Positions 28,336 through 37,075 of a stretch of 64,000 bases of DNA are shown here, piece by piece (within the stretch, counting starts at the first letter, position 1; each line of letters starts with the position of its first letter). Source of the stretch: Mycobacterium asiaticum (GTDB lineage Bacteria; Actinomycetota; Actinomycetes; Mycobacteriales; Mycobacteriaceae); assembly GCF_001673635.1 (NCBI RefSeq), contig NZ_LZMH01000037.1, positions 62,001 to 126,000 of the forward strand, read 5' to 3'. The notes beneath the pieces were generated by a model. The model saw only the letters and a program-made list of their open reading frames with translations. It was not told the origin of the DNA and did not search any database. The translations under genes and the position numbers were made by a program.

Positions 28336-29931
28336 TCACATCCGGAAGACGCCGAAGTTCGACGTCCCCTTGATCGGGCCATTGGCGATGGCGGACAAAC
28401 AGATTCCCAACACGGTGCGGGTGTCGCGCGGGTCGATCACCCCGTCGTCGTAGAGCATCCCGGACAGCACCATGGGCAGCGACTCGGCCTCGATCTGGCC
28501 TTCGACGGCGGCCCGCATCGCGGCGTCGGCCGCCTCGTCGACCTGTTGGCCGCGGGCTTCGGCCGCCGCTCGGGCCACGATCGACAGCACGCCCGACAAT
28601 TGGGCCCCGCCCATCACCGCGGACTTGGCGCTGGGCCAGGCGAACAGGAACCGGGGATCGTAGGCGCGCCCGCACATGCCGTAGTGGCCCGCGCCGTAGG
28701 AAGCACCGATCAGTAGCGAGATGTGCGGCACGGTCGAGTTCGACACGGCATTGATCATCATCGAGCCGTGCTTGATCATGCCGCCCTCTTCGTAGTCCTT
28801 GCCCACCATGTAGCCGGTGGTGTTGTGCAAGAACAACAGTGGCGTGTCGGAGCGGTTGGCCAGCTGGATGAACTGGGTGGCCTTCTGGGATTCCTCGCTG
28901 AACAGCACACCGCGAGCATTGGCCAGGATGCCGATCGGATAACCGTGCAACTGCGCCCAGCCGGTCACCAGGGAGGAGCCGTACAGCGGCTTGAACTCGT
29001 CGAATTCGGAGCCGTCGACGATGCGGGCGATCACTTCGCGTGGATCGAACGGGATGCGTAGATCGGCAGGCACGATACCGATCAGCTCCTCGGCGTCGAA
29101 CAACGGCTCGGTCACCGGATTGGGCTGCGGGCCCTGCTTCTTCCAGTTCAGTCGAGACACGATGCGGCGTCCGATGCGGATCGCGTCGGGCTCGTCGACG
29201 GCGAAGTAATCCGCCAAACCCGATATGCGGGCATGCATTTCGGCGCCGCCGAGCGACTCATCGTCGGACTCCTCACCGGTGGCCATCTTCACCAGCGGGG
29301 GACCGGCCAGGAACACCTTCGAGCGTTCCTTGATCATCACGACGTGGTCGGACATGCCGGGAACGTAGGCGCCGCCCGCCGTGGAGTTGCCGAAAACCAG
29401 TGCGATGGTGGGGATTCCGGCAGCAGATAGCCGGGTCAGGTCGCGGAACATGCGCCCGCCGGGGATGAAGATCTCTTTCTGGGTGGGTAGGTCGGCGCCG
29501 CCGGATTCCACCAGCGAGATGACGGGAAGCCGGTTCTCGAAAGCGATTTGGTTGGCGCGCAGAATCTTCTTCAGCGTCCAGGGATTGCTGGTGCCGCCTT
29601 TGACGGTGGGATCGTTGGCGACGATCATGCACTCGACGCCGGCTACGACGCCGATGCCGGTGACCGTGCTGGCGCCGACTTTGAACGGGCTGCCCCAGGC
29701 TGCCAGTGGGCTCAACTCCAGGAACGGCGAGTCCGGGTCCACCAACAGCTCGATGCGTTCCCGGGCCGTCAGCTTGCCGCGGGCATGGTGGCGTTCCACA
29801 TATTTAGGACCGCCGCCCTCGACGGCGTTGGCGAATTCGGCGGCGATCTCGTCAAGCTTGGTGGTCGCGGCGGCTGCCGCCTCGGCGAAGGTGTCGGCGT
29901 TCGGGTCGAGCGTGGACCGCAAGACGGTCAT
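28336..29931 (-). CDS. accD2: Acyl-CoA carboxylase carboxyltransferase beta subunit
   Basis: This 531-residue carboxyltransferase is of the methylcrotonyl/geranyl-CoA carboxylase type. The N-half contains RHHARGKLTARERIELLVDPDSPFLE, VKGGTSNPWTLKKILRA and ESGGADLPTQKEIFIPGG. The C-half contains LFLHNTTGYMVGKDYEEGG, the oxyanion region IGASYGAGHYGMCGRAYDPR and PSAKSAVMGG. The ATG at 29931 follows a strong GGGAGGTGG. H37Rv accD2 is 529 residues, a close match. The GMCGRAYDP segment is typical of MCC-type rather than propionyl-CoA-type beta subunits, so a branched or isoprenoid enoyl-CoA substrate is likely (inference). Confidence 0.95.
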   Translation of the reverse strand: MTVLRSTLDPNADTFAEAAAAATTKLDEIAAEFANAVEGGGPKYVERHHARGKLTARERIELLVDPDSPFLELSPLAAWGSPFKVGASTVTGIGVVAGVECMIVANDPTVKGGTSNPWTLKKILRANQIAFENRLPVISLVESGGADLPTQKEIFIPGGRMFRDLTRLSAAGIPTIALVFGNSTAGGAYVPGMSDHVVMIKERSKVFLAGPPLVKMATGEESDDESLGGAEMHARISGLADYFAVDEPDAIRIGRRIVSRLNWKKQGPQPNPVTEPLFDAEELIGIVPADLRIPFDPREVIARIVDGSEFDEFKPLYGSSLVTGWAQLHGYPIGILANARGVLFSEESQKATQFIQLANRSDTPLLFLHNTTGYMVGKDYEEGGMIKHGSMMINAVSNSTVPHISLLIGASYGAGHYGMCGRAYDPRFLFAWPSAKSAVMGGAQLSGVLSIVARAAAEARGQQVDEAADAAMRAAVEGQIEAESLPMVLSGMLYDDGVIDPRDTRTVLGICLSAIANGPIKGTSNFGVFRM

Positions 29932-29956
29932 GACCACCTCCCGCGATTCAGAACGG

Positions 29957-31105
29957 TCATGACTGGTAGCCAAGCAGCTTGGCCGCCAACGCGGTCAGAA
30001 TTTCCGTGGTCCCGCCGCCGATGCCGATGATCCTCATGTCCCGGTATTGGCGTTCGATCTCCGATTCGGCCATATAGCCCATGCCGCCGAACAATTGGAC
30101 GCCCTGGTTGGCCACCCACTCGCCGGCCTCGACGGCGGTGTTCTTGGCGAAACAGACCTCGGCGATCAGGTTCGTCTCGCCGGCCAGCTGCCGCTCCACC
30201 ACGTGCCGGGAGTACACCCGGGCGACGTCGATGCGACGGGCCATCTCGGCCAGCGTGTTCTGCACGGCCTGCCGCGAGATCAGCGGGCGGCCGAAGGTTT
30301 CCCGGTCGCGACACCATTGCGCGGTGATGTCCAGGCAGCGTTGCGCGCTCGAATACGCCTGCGCAGCAAGCCCGATACGTTCGGAGACGAATGCCTGAGC
30401 GATCTGGGCGAAGCCGCTGTTCTCCTCACCGACCAGGTTGGTCACCGGCACCCGCACGTCGGTGTAGGAGAGCTCGGCGGTGTCTGAGGATCGCCAGCCC
30501 ATCTTGTCCAGCTTGCGGGTCACCTCGAAACCGGGTGTGTCCTTGTCGACCACCAGCAACGAAACCCCGCCCGCGCCAGGGCCGCCGGTACGTACCGCGG
30601 TGACGACGTAATCGGCGCGGACCCCGGAGGTGATGTAGGTCTTGGCGCCATTGACCACGTAGTGGTCGCCGTCGCGGACCGCGCTGGTGCGCAGGTGACC
30701 GACGTCGGAACCGCCGCCGGGCTCGGTGATGGCCAGGGAGCCGATCTTCTCGCCGGCCAGCGTCGGCCGCACGTAGGTCTCAATCAGCCGCTCGTCCCCG
30801 GAGGCAATAATGTGCGGCACCGCGATGCCGCAGGTGAACAGCGATGCGAACACCCCACCCGGCGCGCCGGCCTCGTGCATCTCCTCGCAGATGATCACCG
30901 CATCGGCGCCGTCACCGCCGCCGCCGCCGGCCGACTCGGGAAAGTTGGCGCCCAGCAGACCCGCGTCGCCGGCCCGCCGGTGCAGGTCGCGCGGCAACTC
31001 GCCGCTGCGTTCCCACTCGTCGATGTGCGGCAGAATCTCCCGTTCGGCGAAGGAGCGCACCGTTTTTCGCAGCTGCTCACGCTCCGGTGTGGCCCACAGA
31101 TTCAT
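29957..31105 (-). CDS. fadE13: Acyl-CoA dehydrogenase FadE13
   Basis: This 382-residue acyl-CoA dehydrogenase begins MNLWATPEREQLRKTVRSFAERE. It shows LLGANFPESAGGGGGDGAD, SLAITEPGGGSDVGHLRT (substrate and FAD contact), YVVNGAKTYITSGVRADY, and the C-terminal NQGVQLFGGMGYMAESEIERQYRDMRIIGIGGGTTEI split over the FAD site. The ATG overlaps the stop of the AtuA-like gene (ATGA), and a 25-base gap separates it from accD2. With FadE12 the operon holds two dehydrogenases, suggesting two successive oxidation steps. It matches H37Rv Rv0975c in length. Confidence 0.94.
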   Translation of the reverse strand: MNLWATPEREQLRKTVRSFAEREILPHIDEWERSGELPRDLHRRAGDAGLLGANFPESAGGGGGDGADAVIICEEMHEAGAPGGVFASLFTCGIAVPHIIASGDERLIETYVRPTLAGEKIGSLAITEPGGGSDVGHLRTSAVRDGDHYVVNGAKTYITSGVRADYVVTAVRTGGPGAGGVSLLVVDKDTPGFEVTRKLDKMGWRSSDTAELSYTDVRVPVTNLVGEENSGFAQIAQAFVSERIGLAAQAYSSAQRCLDITAQWCRDRETFGRPLISRQAVQNTLAEMARRIDVARVYSRHVVERQLAGETNLIAEVCFAKNTAVEAGEWVANQGVQLFGGMGYMAESEIERQYRDMRIIGIGGGTTEILTALAAKLLGYQS

Positions 31106-32805
31106 AACAGCCCTTCTGGAATATCGACGTGGCGGCTGCGCAGCCATTCGCCCAGCCCCTTGGCCTGCGGGTCGAAGCGCGCTTGGTAGGCGACGCCTTG
31201 CCCGAGGATTCCCTCAATTACAAAGTTCACCGCCCGAAGATTGGGCAGCACGTGCCTGGTCACCGGCAAGTCGGCCGCTTCGGGAAGCAGTTCCTTGAGC
31301 AGCTCGACGGTCAGTGTGTTGGCCAGCCAGCGCCATTGGTCCTCGGTGCGCACCCAGACACCGACGTTGGCGGACCCGCCCTTGTCACCGCTGCGGGCGC
31401 CGGCGATCAAACCGAGCGGCGCTCGCCGGGTCGGTCCGGCCGGCAGCGGTTCGGGCAGCGCCGGTGTCTCGGCCGGCTCCAAAGCCAACGTCTCTGTGGC
31501 GGGCGCGATTTCGCTTCTTGCGCCATCGGGGTGGACCGCGATGTGCGGCACCAGGCCGGCGTCGACGTAGCCGGGGGTGAACACTCCGTACACCTGGCCG
31601 TCGCCGGGAGGGGTGGTGGCGGTGAAGCCCGGATAGCTGGCCAACGCCAGTTCCACGGCGGCGCCGGAGAATTTGCGTCCCACGTTGGCGGGATCGGGAT
31701 CGCGCACCACGCAGCTGAGCAGCGCGCTGGCGGCCTCTTCGGTGTCGGCGTCGGGGTGGTCGGTGCGCGCCAGCGTCCATTCCAACTCGGCGGGCTTGAC
31801 CGTCAGCGTGGCTTCGAGTTGGCGCCGCACCAATTCCGCCTTGGCTTCGATGTCCAATCCGGTCAGTACAAACGTCATCGCGTTGCGGAACCCGCCGATG
31901 CTGTTCAGCGACACCTTCAGGGTGGGCGGCGGCGGTTCACCCACGACTCCGCTGATCCGGACACGGTCGGGTCCGTCGGCCGACAGCTCGATGCTGTCCA
32001 TCCGGGCCGTCACGTCGGGGTTGGCGTACCGGGCTCCGGTGATTTCGTAGAGCAGTTGCGCGGTGACGGTGTCGACGCTGACCAGGCCGCCGGTGCCGGG
32101 GTGCTTGGTGATGACGGAGGATCCGTCGGCGTTGACCTCGGCCAACGGGAAGCCGGCGTACGTCAGGTCCGGTATCTCGGTGAAGAAGGAGAAGTTGCCG
32201 CCGGTGGCCTGCACGCCGCACTCGATGACGTGGCCGGCGACGACAGCGCCGGCGAGCTGGTTGTAGTCGGTGCGGCCCCAGCCGAAGTGCGCCGCCGCAG
32301 ATCCGACGATCACCGAGGCGTCGGTGACCCGGCCGGTCACCACCACATCCGCCCCGGCATTGAGGCAGTCCGCGATGCCCCAGCCACCCAGATAGGCGTT
32401 GGCCGTCAGCGGCGAACCCAGTCCCAACTCAGCCGCCCGCGCCTGCAGATCGTCGCCTTCGACATGGGCTACCCGTGCCGGCACGCCCAGCCGCTCGGCC
32501 AGGGCGCGCACCGCGTCGGCCAGGCCGGCCGGGTTCAAACCGCCGGCGTTGGCCACGATGCGCACGCCGCGCTCGTGAGCCAGGCCCAGGCACTCCTCGA
32601 GCTGGGTGAGGAAGGTCTTGGCATAGCCGCGGTCGGGGTTCTTCATCCGGTCACGACCCAGGATCAGCATGGTCAGCTCGGCCAGATAGTCGCCGGTGAG
32701 GAAGTCCACTTCGCCGCCGGTGAGCATCTCGCGCATGGCGGACAACCGGTCACCGTAGAAACCGGAGCAGTTCGCGATACGCACGGCACCAGACTCGGCG
32801 GCCAA
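31102..32805 (-). CDS. AtuA-like (DUF1446) acyclic terpene utilisation family protein
   Basis: This protein of about 567 residues is the first gene of the operon. The N-half is DUF1446/AtuA (RIANCSGFYGDRLSAMREML, GEVDFLTGDYLAELTMLILGR, IVANAGGLNPAGLADAVRAL, DVVVTGRVTDASVIVGSAA). The C-terminal about 100 residues form a second domain (LGLIAGARSGDKGGSANVGVW). TTG 32805 is preferred as start because GGAGGGAGG sits five bases upstream; GTG 32784 (MRIANCSG) matches the 560-residue Rv0976c I recall. AtuA belongs to the Pseudomonas citronellol/geraniol pathway and its reaction is unproven. Its company with an MCC-type carboxylase, dehydrogenases and an enoyl-CoA hydratase mirrors atu/liu clusters. 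Confidence 0.88.
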   Translation of the reverse strand: MAAESGAVRIANCSGFYGDRLSAMREMLTGGEVDFLTGDYLAELTMLILGRDRMKNPDRGYAKTFLTQLEECLGLAHERGVRIVANAGGLNPAGLADAVRALAERLGVPARVAHVEGDDLQARAAELGLGSPLTANAYLGGWGIADCLNAGADVVVTGRVTDASVIVGSAAAHFGWGRTDYNQLAGAVVAGHVIECGVQATGGNFSFFTEIPDLTYAGFPLAEVNADGSSVITKHPGTGGLVSVDTVTAQLLYEITGARYANPDVTARMDSIELSADGPDRVRISGVVGEPPPPTLKVSLNSIGGFRNAMTFVLTGLDIEAKAELVRRQLEATLTVKPAELEWTLARTDHPDADTEEAASALLSCVVRDPDPANVGRKFSGAAVELALASYPGFTATTPPGDGQVYGVFTPGYVDAGLVPHIAVHPDGARSEIAPATETLALEPAETPALPEPLPAGPTRRAPLGLIAGARSGDKGGSANVGVWVRTEDQWRWLANTLTVELLKELLPEAADLPVTRHVLPNLRAVNFVIEGILGQGVAYQARFDPQAKGLGEWLRSRHVDIPEGLL

Positions 32806-32917
32806 TGCGTCCTCCCTCCATTGGGATGCGCGGCGAGCGCAGTCGAGGAACCAACCAACCGGTAGGTTAGCGGGTGGCACGGTTGCCCCGCCAACTGGCT
32901 CGGCGCCCGCCGTCATT

Positions 32918-32946
32918 TTGGCGACCGGCGGCTCACCGACTACCCT
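32918..32946 (+). promoter_or_regulatory. Candidate promoter of rpmF
   Basis: A -35-like TTGGCG (32918-32923), a 17-base spacer and a -10-like TACCCT (32941-32946) give a SigA-type promoter. It would start transcription about 80 bases before rpmF. The leader then holds a GAGGAG Shine-Dalgarno 11 bases before the ATG. It lies in the 227-base gap between the divergent AtuA-like gene and rpmF. Inferred from motif match only. Confidence 0.4.
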
Positions 32947-33032
32947 TGACGACAACTGTCGCCGTTCGACCGTCCAGGTCATGAAGCGCGACACACCCGT
33001 CCGTAATCCCGACCGAGGAGTTAGGCCCGACC

Positions 33033-33206
33033 ATGGCCGTACCTAAGCGCAGAATGTCGCGCTCGAACACCCGCAGCCGGCGCTCGCAGTGGAAGGCCAC
33101 CTCGACCGAGTTGGTCGGCGTCACGGTGGCCGGCCAGAAGCACAAGGTGCCTCGCCGCCTGCTCAAAGCCGCCCGCCTCGGCCTTATCGACCTCGACAAG
33201 CGTTAG
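33033..33206 (+). CDS. rpmF: 50S ribosomal protein L32
   Basis: This 57-residue basic ribosomal protein begins [21 protein letters not shown] and ends [12 protein letters not shown]. It has no CxxC pairs, so it is the zinc-free form of L32. It matches H37Rv Rv0979A in length. It stands alone between the acyl-CoA operon and mprAB; in H37Rv the neighbouring intervals hold PE_PGRS genes that are absent here. The start follows the GAGGAG ribosome-binding site. Confidence 0.96.
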   Translation: MAVPKRRMSRSNTRSRRSQWKATSTELVGVTVAGQKHKVPRRLLKAARLGLIDLDKR

Positions 33207-33219
33207 TACCTCGGCGCGC

Positions 33220-33238
33220 CTCTCAGGCCGCTCTCAGG
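33220..33238 (+). promoter_or_regulatory. MprA box upstream of mprA
   Basis: Two exact eight-base direct repeats CTCTCAGG (33220-33227 and 33231-33238) are separated by CCG. This 8-3-8 arrangement is the architecture described for the MprA recognition sequence in M. tuberculosis. It ends 22 bases before the mprA GTG, so it should mediate autoregulation of mprA-mprB-pepD-moaB2. Binding is inferred from the motif. Confidence 0.8.
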
Positions 33239-33260
33239 CGTTCGTACGAAACTAGGCGAC

Positions 33261-33947
33261 GTGCGAATACTTGTCGTCGACGACGATCGCGCAGTGCGCG
33301 AGTCGCTGCGCAGGTCTCTTTCCTTCAATGGCTATTCGGTTGACCTGGCCCACGACGGGGTCGAGGCGCTCGAGCTGATCGCCAGTGACCGGCCCGACGC
33401 GCTGGTCCTGGACGTGATGATGCCGCGGTTGGACGGTCTGGAAGTGTGCCGTCAGCTGCGCAGTACCGGCGACGACCTGCCGATTCTGGTGCTCACCGCC
33501 CGCGACTCGGTGTCCGAGCGCGTTGCGGGGCTGGACGCCGGTGCCGATGATTACCTGCCCAAGCCGTTCGCCCTCGAAGAGCTGCTGGCGCGGATGCGGG
33601 CGTTGCTGCGGCGCACCAAGCCCGACGACGCCGCGGACTCGGTGGCGATGACCTTCTCCGATCTGAGCCTGGACCCCGTCACCCGTGAAGTGATCCGCGG
33701 GCAACGCCGCATCAGTCTGACCCGCACTGAGTTCGCGCTGCTGGAGATGCTGATCGCCAACCCGCGGCGGGTCCTGACCCGCAGCCGGATTCTGGAAGAG
33801 GTGTGGGGATTCGACTTTCCCACCTCGGGTAATGCCCTCGAGGTTTACGTCGGGTATCTGCGCCGCAAGACCGAGGCCGAGGGCGAGCCGCGGCTGATCC
33901 ACACCGTGCGCGGGGTGGGTTACGTGCTACGCGAAACGCCGCCTTGA
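33261..33947 (+). CDS. mprA: Response regulator MprA
   Basis: This 228-residue OmpR/PhoB-type regulator has a receiver domain ([19 protein letters not shown], phospho-acceptor Asp near residue 51 in [13 protein letters not shown], conserved Thr in VLTARDS, Lys in [11 protein letters not shown]). Its C-terminal winged helix contains [29 protein letters not shown] in two parts and [12 protein letters not shown]. With MprB it controls the envelope-stress response, including pepD and the sigma factors sigE/sigB in M. tuberculosis. The start is GTG 33261; the MprA box lies just upstream. Its stop overlaps the mprB TTG start by four bases. Confidence 0.97.
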   Translation: MRILVVDDDRAVRESLRRSLSFNGYSVDLAHDGVEALELIASDRPDALVLDVMMPRLDGLEVCRQLRSTGDDLPILVLTARDSVSERVAGLDAGADDYLPKPFALEELLARMRALLRRTKPDDAADSVAMTFSDLSLDPVTREVIRGQRRISLTRTEFALLEMLIANPRRVLTRSRILEEVWGFDFPTSGNALEVYVGYLRRKTEAEGEPRLIHTVRGVGYVLRETPP

Positions 33948-35485
33948 TACTTCGGCTCCGCCGTCCTGGCCGGGTGAGGCGCGCGCCATTGCGGGCCACC
34001 AGCTCGCTGTCGCTGCGGTGGCGGGTGATGCTGCTGGCGATGTCCATGGTGGCGATGGTGGTGCTGCTGATGTCGTTCGCCGTCTATGCGGTGATCTCGG
34101 CCGCGCTGTACAGCGATATCGACAACCAGCTGCAGAGCCGGGCGCAGTTGCTGATCGCCAGCGGCTCGCTGGCCGCCGACCCGGGCAAGGCGATCGAAGG
34201 CACCGCCTACTCGGATGTCAACGCGATGCTGGTGAACCCCGGCAAATCGATCTACACCGCCAACCAGCCGGGCCAGACGCTGCCGGTCGGCACGCCGGAA
34301 AAGGCGGTCATCCGGGGTGAATTGTTCATGTCCCGGCGCACCGCGTCCGATCAGCGCGTACTCGCCATTCATCTGCCCAACGGCAGCTCGCTTCTGATCT
34401 CCAAGAGTCTGAGGCCGACCGAAGCCGTGATGGGAAAACTGCGCTTTGTGCTGTTGATGGTCGGGGGCGTCGGTGTTGCGGTCGCCGCGGTGGCCGGCGG
34501 CATGGTCACCCGGGCCGGGCTGCGTCCGGTCGGTCGCCTCACCGAAGCGGCCGAACGTGTCGCGCGCACCGACGACCTGCGGCCCATCCCGGTGTTCGGC
34601 AGCGACGAACTCGCCAGGCTCACTGAGGCGTTCAATCTGATGTTGCGGGCATTGGCCGAGTCGCGGGAACGTCAGACGCGACTCGTCACCGACGCCGGAC
34701 ATGAATTGCGCACCCCGCTCACGTCGTTGCGCACCAACGTCGAACTGCTGATGGCCTCGATGGAGCCGGGGGCGCCGCGGTTACCCGAGCAGGAGATGGT
34801 GGATCTGCGCGCCGATGTTTTGGCCCAGATCGAGGAATTGTCAACTCTGGTAGGCGATTTGGTCGATCTCACCCGCGGTGACGCCGGTCACGCGGTGCAC
34901 GAGCCGGTCGACATGGCCGACGTCATCGACCGTAGCCTGGAACGAGTTCGTCGGCGCCGCAACGACGTTCACTTCGACGTCGATATCATCCCGTGGCAGG
35001 TCTACGGCGACACGGCCGGGTTATCGCGAGCCGCCCTGAATCTCATGGACAATGCGGCCAAATGGAGTCCGCCGGGCGGTCACGTGGGAGTGGTGCTGCG
35101 CCAACTGGACCCATCACACGCCGAACTGGTGGTGTCGGATCAAGGTCCCGGCATCCCTCCGCAGGAGCGGCGTCTGGTGTTCGAGCGCTTTTACCGCTCG
35201 ACATCGGCGCGCGCGATGCCCGGGTCCGGCCTCGGACTGGCAATCGTCAAACAGGTCGTGCTCAATCACGGAGGATCGTTGCGCGTCGAGGACACCGATC
35301 CGCGCAAACAACCGCCAGGCACATCGATTTTCGTGTTGCTTCCCGGTCGCCCGATGCCCGCCCCGGCGTACCCGGCCGAGGTCGGCGACGCGGAGGATCA
35401 CCCGTCGGCAACATCTGATCAGCCCGACTCCGGGGACGACGCGGACTCACGGGGTTCGGCGAACGTCATCTCAGTCGATTCTTAG
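33944..35485 (+). CDS. mprB: Sensor histidine kinase MprB
   Basis: This 513-residue membrane kinase has an N-terminal helix ([24 protein letters not shown]), an extracytoplasmic sensor of about 120 residues that in M. tuberculosis binds DnaK, and a second helix ([21 protein letters not shown]). A HAMP domain follows, then the phosphorylated histidine in [15 protein letters not shown]-box [14 protein letters not shown]1 SDQGPGIPP and G2 [13 protein letters not shown]. It phosphorylates MprA. TTG 33944 is used as start because it overlaps the mprA stop codon; GTG 33974 is an alternative. The disordered tail ([10 protein letters not shown]) matches the M. tuberculosis protein. Confidence 0.96.
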   Translation: MILRLRRPGRVRRAPLRATSSLSLRWRVMLLAMSMVAMVVLLMSFAVYAVISAALYSDIDNQLQSRAQLLIASGSLAADPGKAIEGTAYSDVNAMLVNPGKSIYTANQPGQTLPVGTPEKAVIRGELFMSRRTASDQRVLAIHLPNGSSLLISKSLRPTEAVMGKLRFVLLMVGGVGVAVAAVAGGMVTRAGLRPVGRLTEAAERVARTDDLRPIPVFGSDELARLTEAFNLMLRALAESRERQTRLVTDAGHELRTPLTSLRTNVELLMASMEPGAPRLPEQEMVDLRADVLAQIEELSTLVGDLVDLTRGDAGHAVHEPVDMADVIDRSLERVRRRRNDVHFDVDIIPWQVYGDTAGLSRAALNLMDNAAKWSPPGGHVGVVLRQLDPSHAELVVSDQGPGIPPQERRLVFERFYRSTSARAMPGSGLGLAIVKQVVLNHGGSLRVEDTDPRKQPPGTSIFVLLPGRPMPAPAYPAEVGDAEDHPSATSDQPDSGDDADSRGSANVISVDS

Positions 35486-35545
35486 TTCGCGCACGCAAGG
35501 TGGTTGTGCAGTTAGTGTTAAAGACCAAAGCGATGCAAGCAAGGC

Positions 35546-37075
35546 ATGCGCGAGTCGGCCTTACCAAGCCCCCGAAGTAGAGAAGAGCGTTCTAGCGTCA
35601 TGACGAATCACCCGAGGTATTCGCCACCGCCGCAGCAGCCTGGTTACGGCGCCGCGCCCAACCAGCCGGTGCCCCCTGCCTACGCCCAGGGGCAGCAGCA
35701 CTACAACCAGCAGTTCGATTGGCGCTATCAGTCGTCGCAACAGCCGCAGTACCGCTCCTCCTACGATCCGCTCAGTGGTACGGGCGTGGGTGCGATACCC
35801 GGCCACACCGGCTCGGGTCCGATACCGGGCAGCACAGGCACGCATGCGATACCCACCGGCACCGGCTCGCATCCGATCCACACCGGACCGGGTCCGATTC
35901 CCGGCGGGACCGGGCCGGGGCCCATGCCGGGGATGATGCCGCCGCCGATGGGACCGCCGCCGCGTCGGCGCCGGTCCGGGGGGCTGATCTTTGGTGCGCT
36001 GGCCATCGCGGTGGTGTCCGCCGGTATCGGCGGAGCGGCGGCGACCGTGGTGGAGTTGGGCCACACGACCGGCGGCACGCCCGGTACGACGGTCGCCTCG
36101 GGCGGCGCGCCCAGCGTTCCGGCAGCCAACATGCCGCCGGGCTCGGTCGAGCAGGTGGCCGCCAAGGTGGTGCCCAGCGTGGTGATGCTGGAGACCGACC
36201 TGGGTCGGCAATCCGAAGAGGGCTCGGGCGTGATCCTGTCGGCGGACGGGCTGATCCTGACCAACAACCACGTCGTTGCGGCGGCCGCCAAGCCGCCCGC
36301 GGGCAGCCCTCCGCCCAAGACGACGGTGACGTTCTCCGACGGCCGCACCGCCCCCTTCTCGGTGGTCGGTGCCGATCCCACCAGCGATATCGCCGTTATC
36401 CGGGTGCAGGGCGCGTCCGGTCTGACGCCGATCGCCATGGGCTCGTCATCCGGCCTGCGGGTCGGCCAGCCGGTCCTGGCCATCGGATCGCCGCTCGGCC
36501 TGGCAGGCACCGTGACGACCGGGATCGTCAGCGCGCTCAACCGGCCGGTGTCCACCACCGGTGAGGCCGGCAACCAGAACACGGTCCTCGACGCGATCCA
36601 GACCGACGCCGCGATCAACCCCGGTAACTCCGGGGGCGCGCTGGTGAACATGAACGGGCAGCTGATCGGGATCAACTCGGCCATTGCCACCCTGGGTGCG
36701 GACTCCGGTGATGCCCAGAGCGGCTCGATCGGCCTGGGCTTCGCGATTCCGGTCGACCAGGCCAAACGCATCGCCGACGAGCTGATCAGCACCGGCAAGG
36801 CGTCGCACGCCTCGCTCGGGGTGCAGGTCACCACAGACAAGGGAGTACCGGGTGCCAAGGTGATGGAGGTCGTCGGCAACGGCGCGGCCGCCAACGCCGG
36901 GGTACCCAAGGGAGTCGTCGTCACCAAGGTCGACGACCGCACGATCAACAGCGCCGACGCGTTGGTGGCCGCCGTTCGTTCGAAGGCACCGGGTGACAAA
37001 GTGACGCTGACCTATCAGGATCCGGCCGGCGGTACCCGCACGGTGCAGGTGACGCTCGGGAAGGCAGAGCAGTGA
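35546..37075 (+). CDS. pepD: HtrA-like serine protease PepD
   Basis: This membrane-anchored DegP/HtrA protease is 509 residues from ATG 35546; the strongly conserved MTNHPRYSPPPQQPGY begins at ATG 35600, which may be the true start (491 residues). The cytoplasmic N-terminus is Pro/Gln-rich and then carries an unusual run of Gly-Pro-Ile/Met repeats (GPIPGSTGTHAIPTGTG and similar, about 55 residues). One membrane helix (LIFGALAIAVVSAGIGG) follows. The protease triad is His in LTNNHVVAAA, Asp in DPTSDIAVIRV and Ser in NPGNSGGALVN, followed by one PDZ domain (LGVQVTTDKGVPGAKVMEVV). MprAB and SigE control it in M. tuberculosis. Its stop overlaps the moaB2 ATG. Confidence 0.94.
   Translation: MRESALPSPRSREERSSVMTNHPRYSPPPQQPGYGAAPNQPVPPAYAQGQQHYNQQFDWRYQSSQQPQYRSSYDPLSGTGVGAIPGHTGSGPIPGSTGTHAIPTGTGSHPIHTGPGPIPGGTGPGPMPGMMPPPMGPPPRRRRSGGLIFGALAIAVVSAGIGGAAATVVELGHTTGGTPGTTVASGGAPSVPAANMPPGSVEQVAAKVVPSVVMLETDLGRQSEEGSGVILSADGLILTNNHVVAAAAKPPAGSPPPKTTVTFSDGRTAPFSVVGADPTSDIAVIRVQGASGLTPIAMGSSSGLRVGQPVLAIGSPLGLAGTVTTGIVSALNRPVSTTGEAGNQNTVLDAIQTDAAINPGNSGGALVNMNGQLIGINSAIATLGADSGDAQSGSIGLGFAIPVDQAKRIADELISTGKASHASLGVQVTTDKGVPGAKVMEVVGNGAAANAGVPKGVVVTKVDDRTINSADALVAAVRSKAPGDKVTLTYQDPAGGTRTVQVTLGKAEQ

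Noticed and set aside
31129..32865. A 578-codon plus-strand frame opposite the AtuA-like gene
   Set aside because: It lacks recognisable motifs and lies entirely over a well-supported gene.
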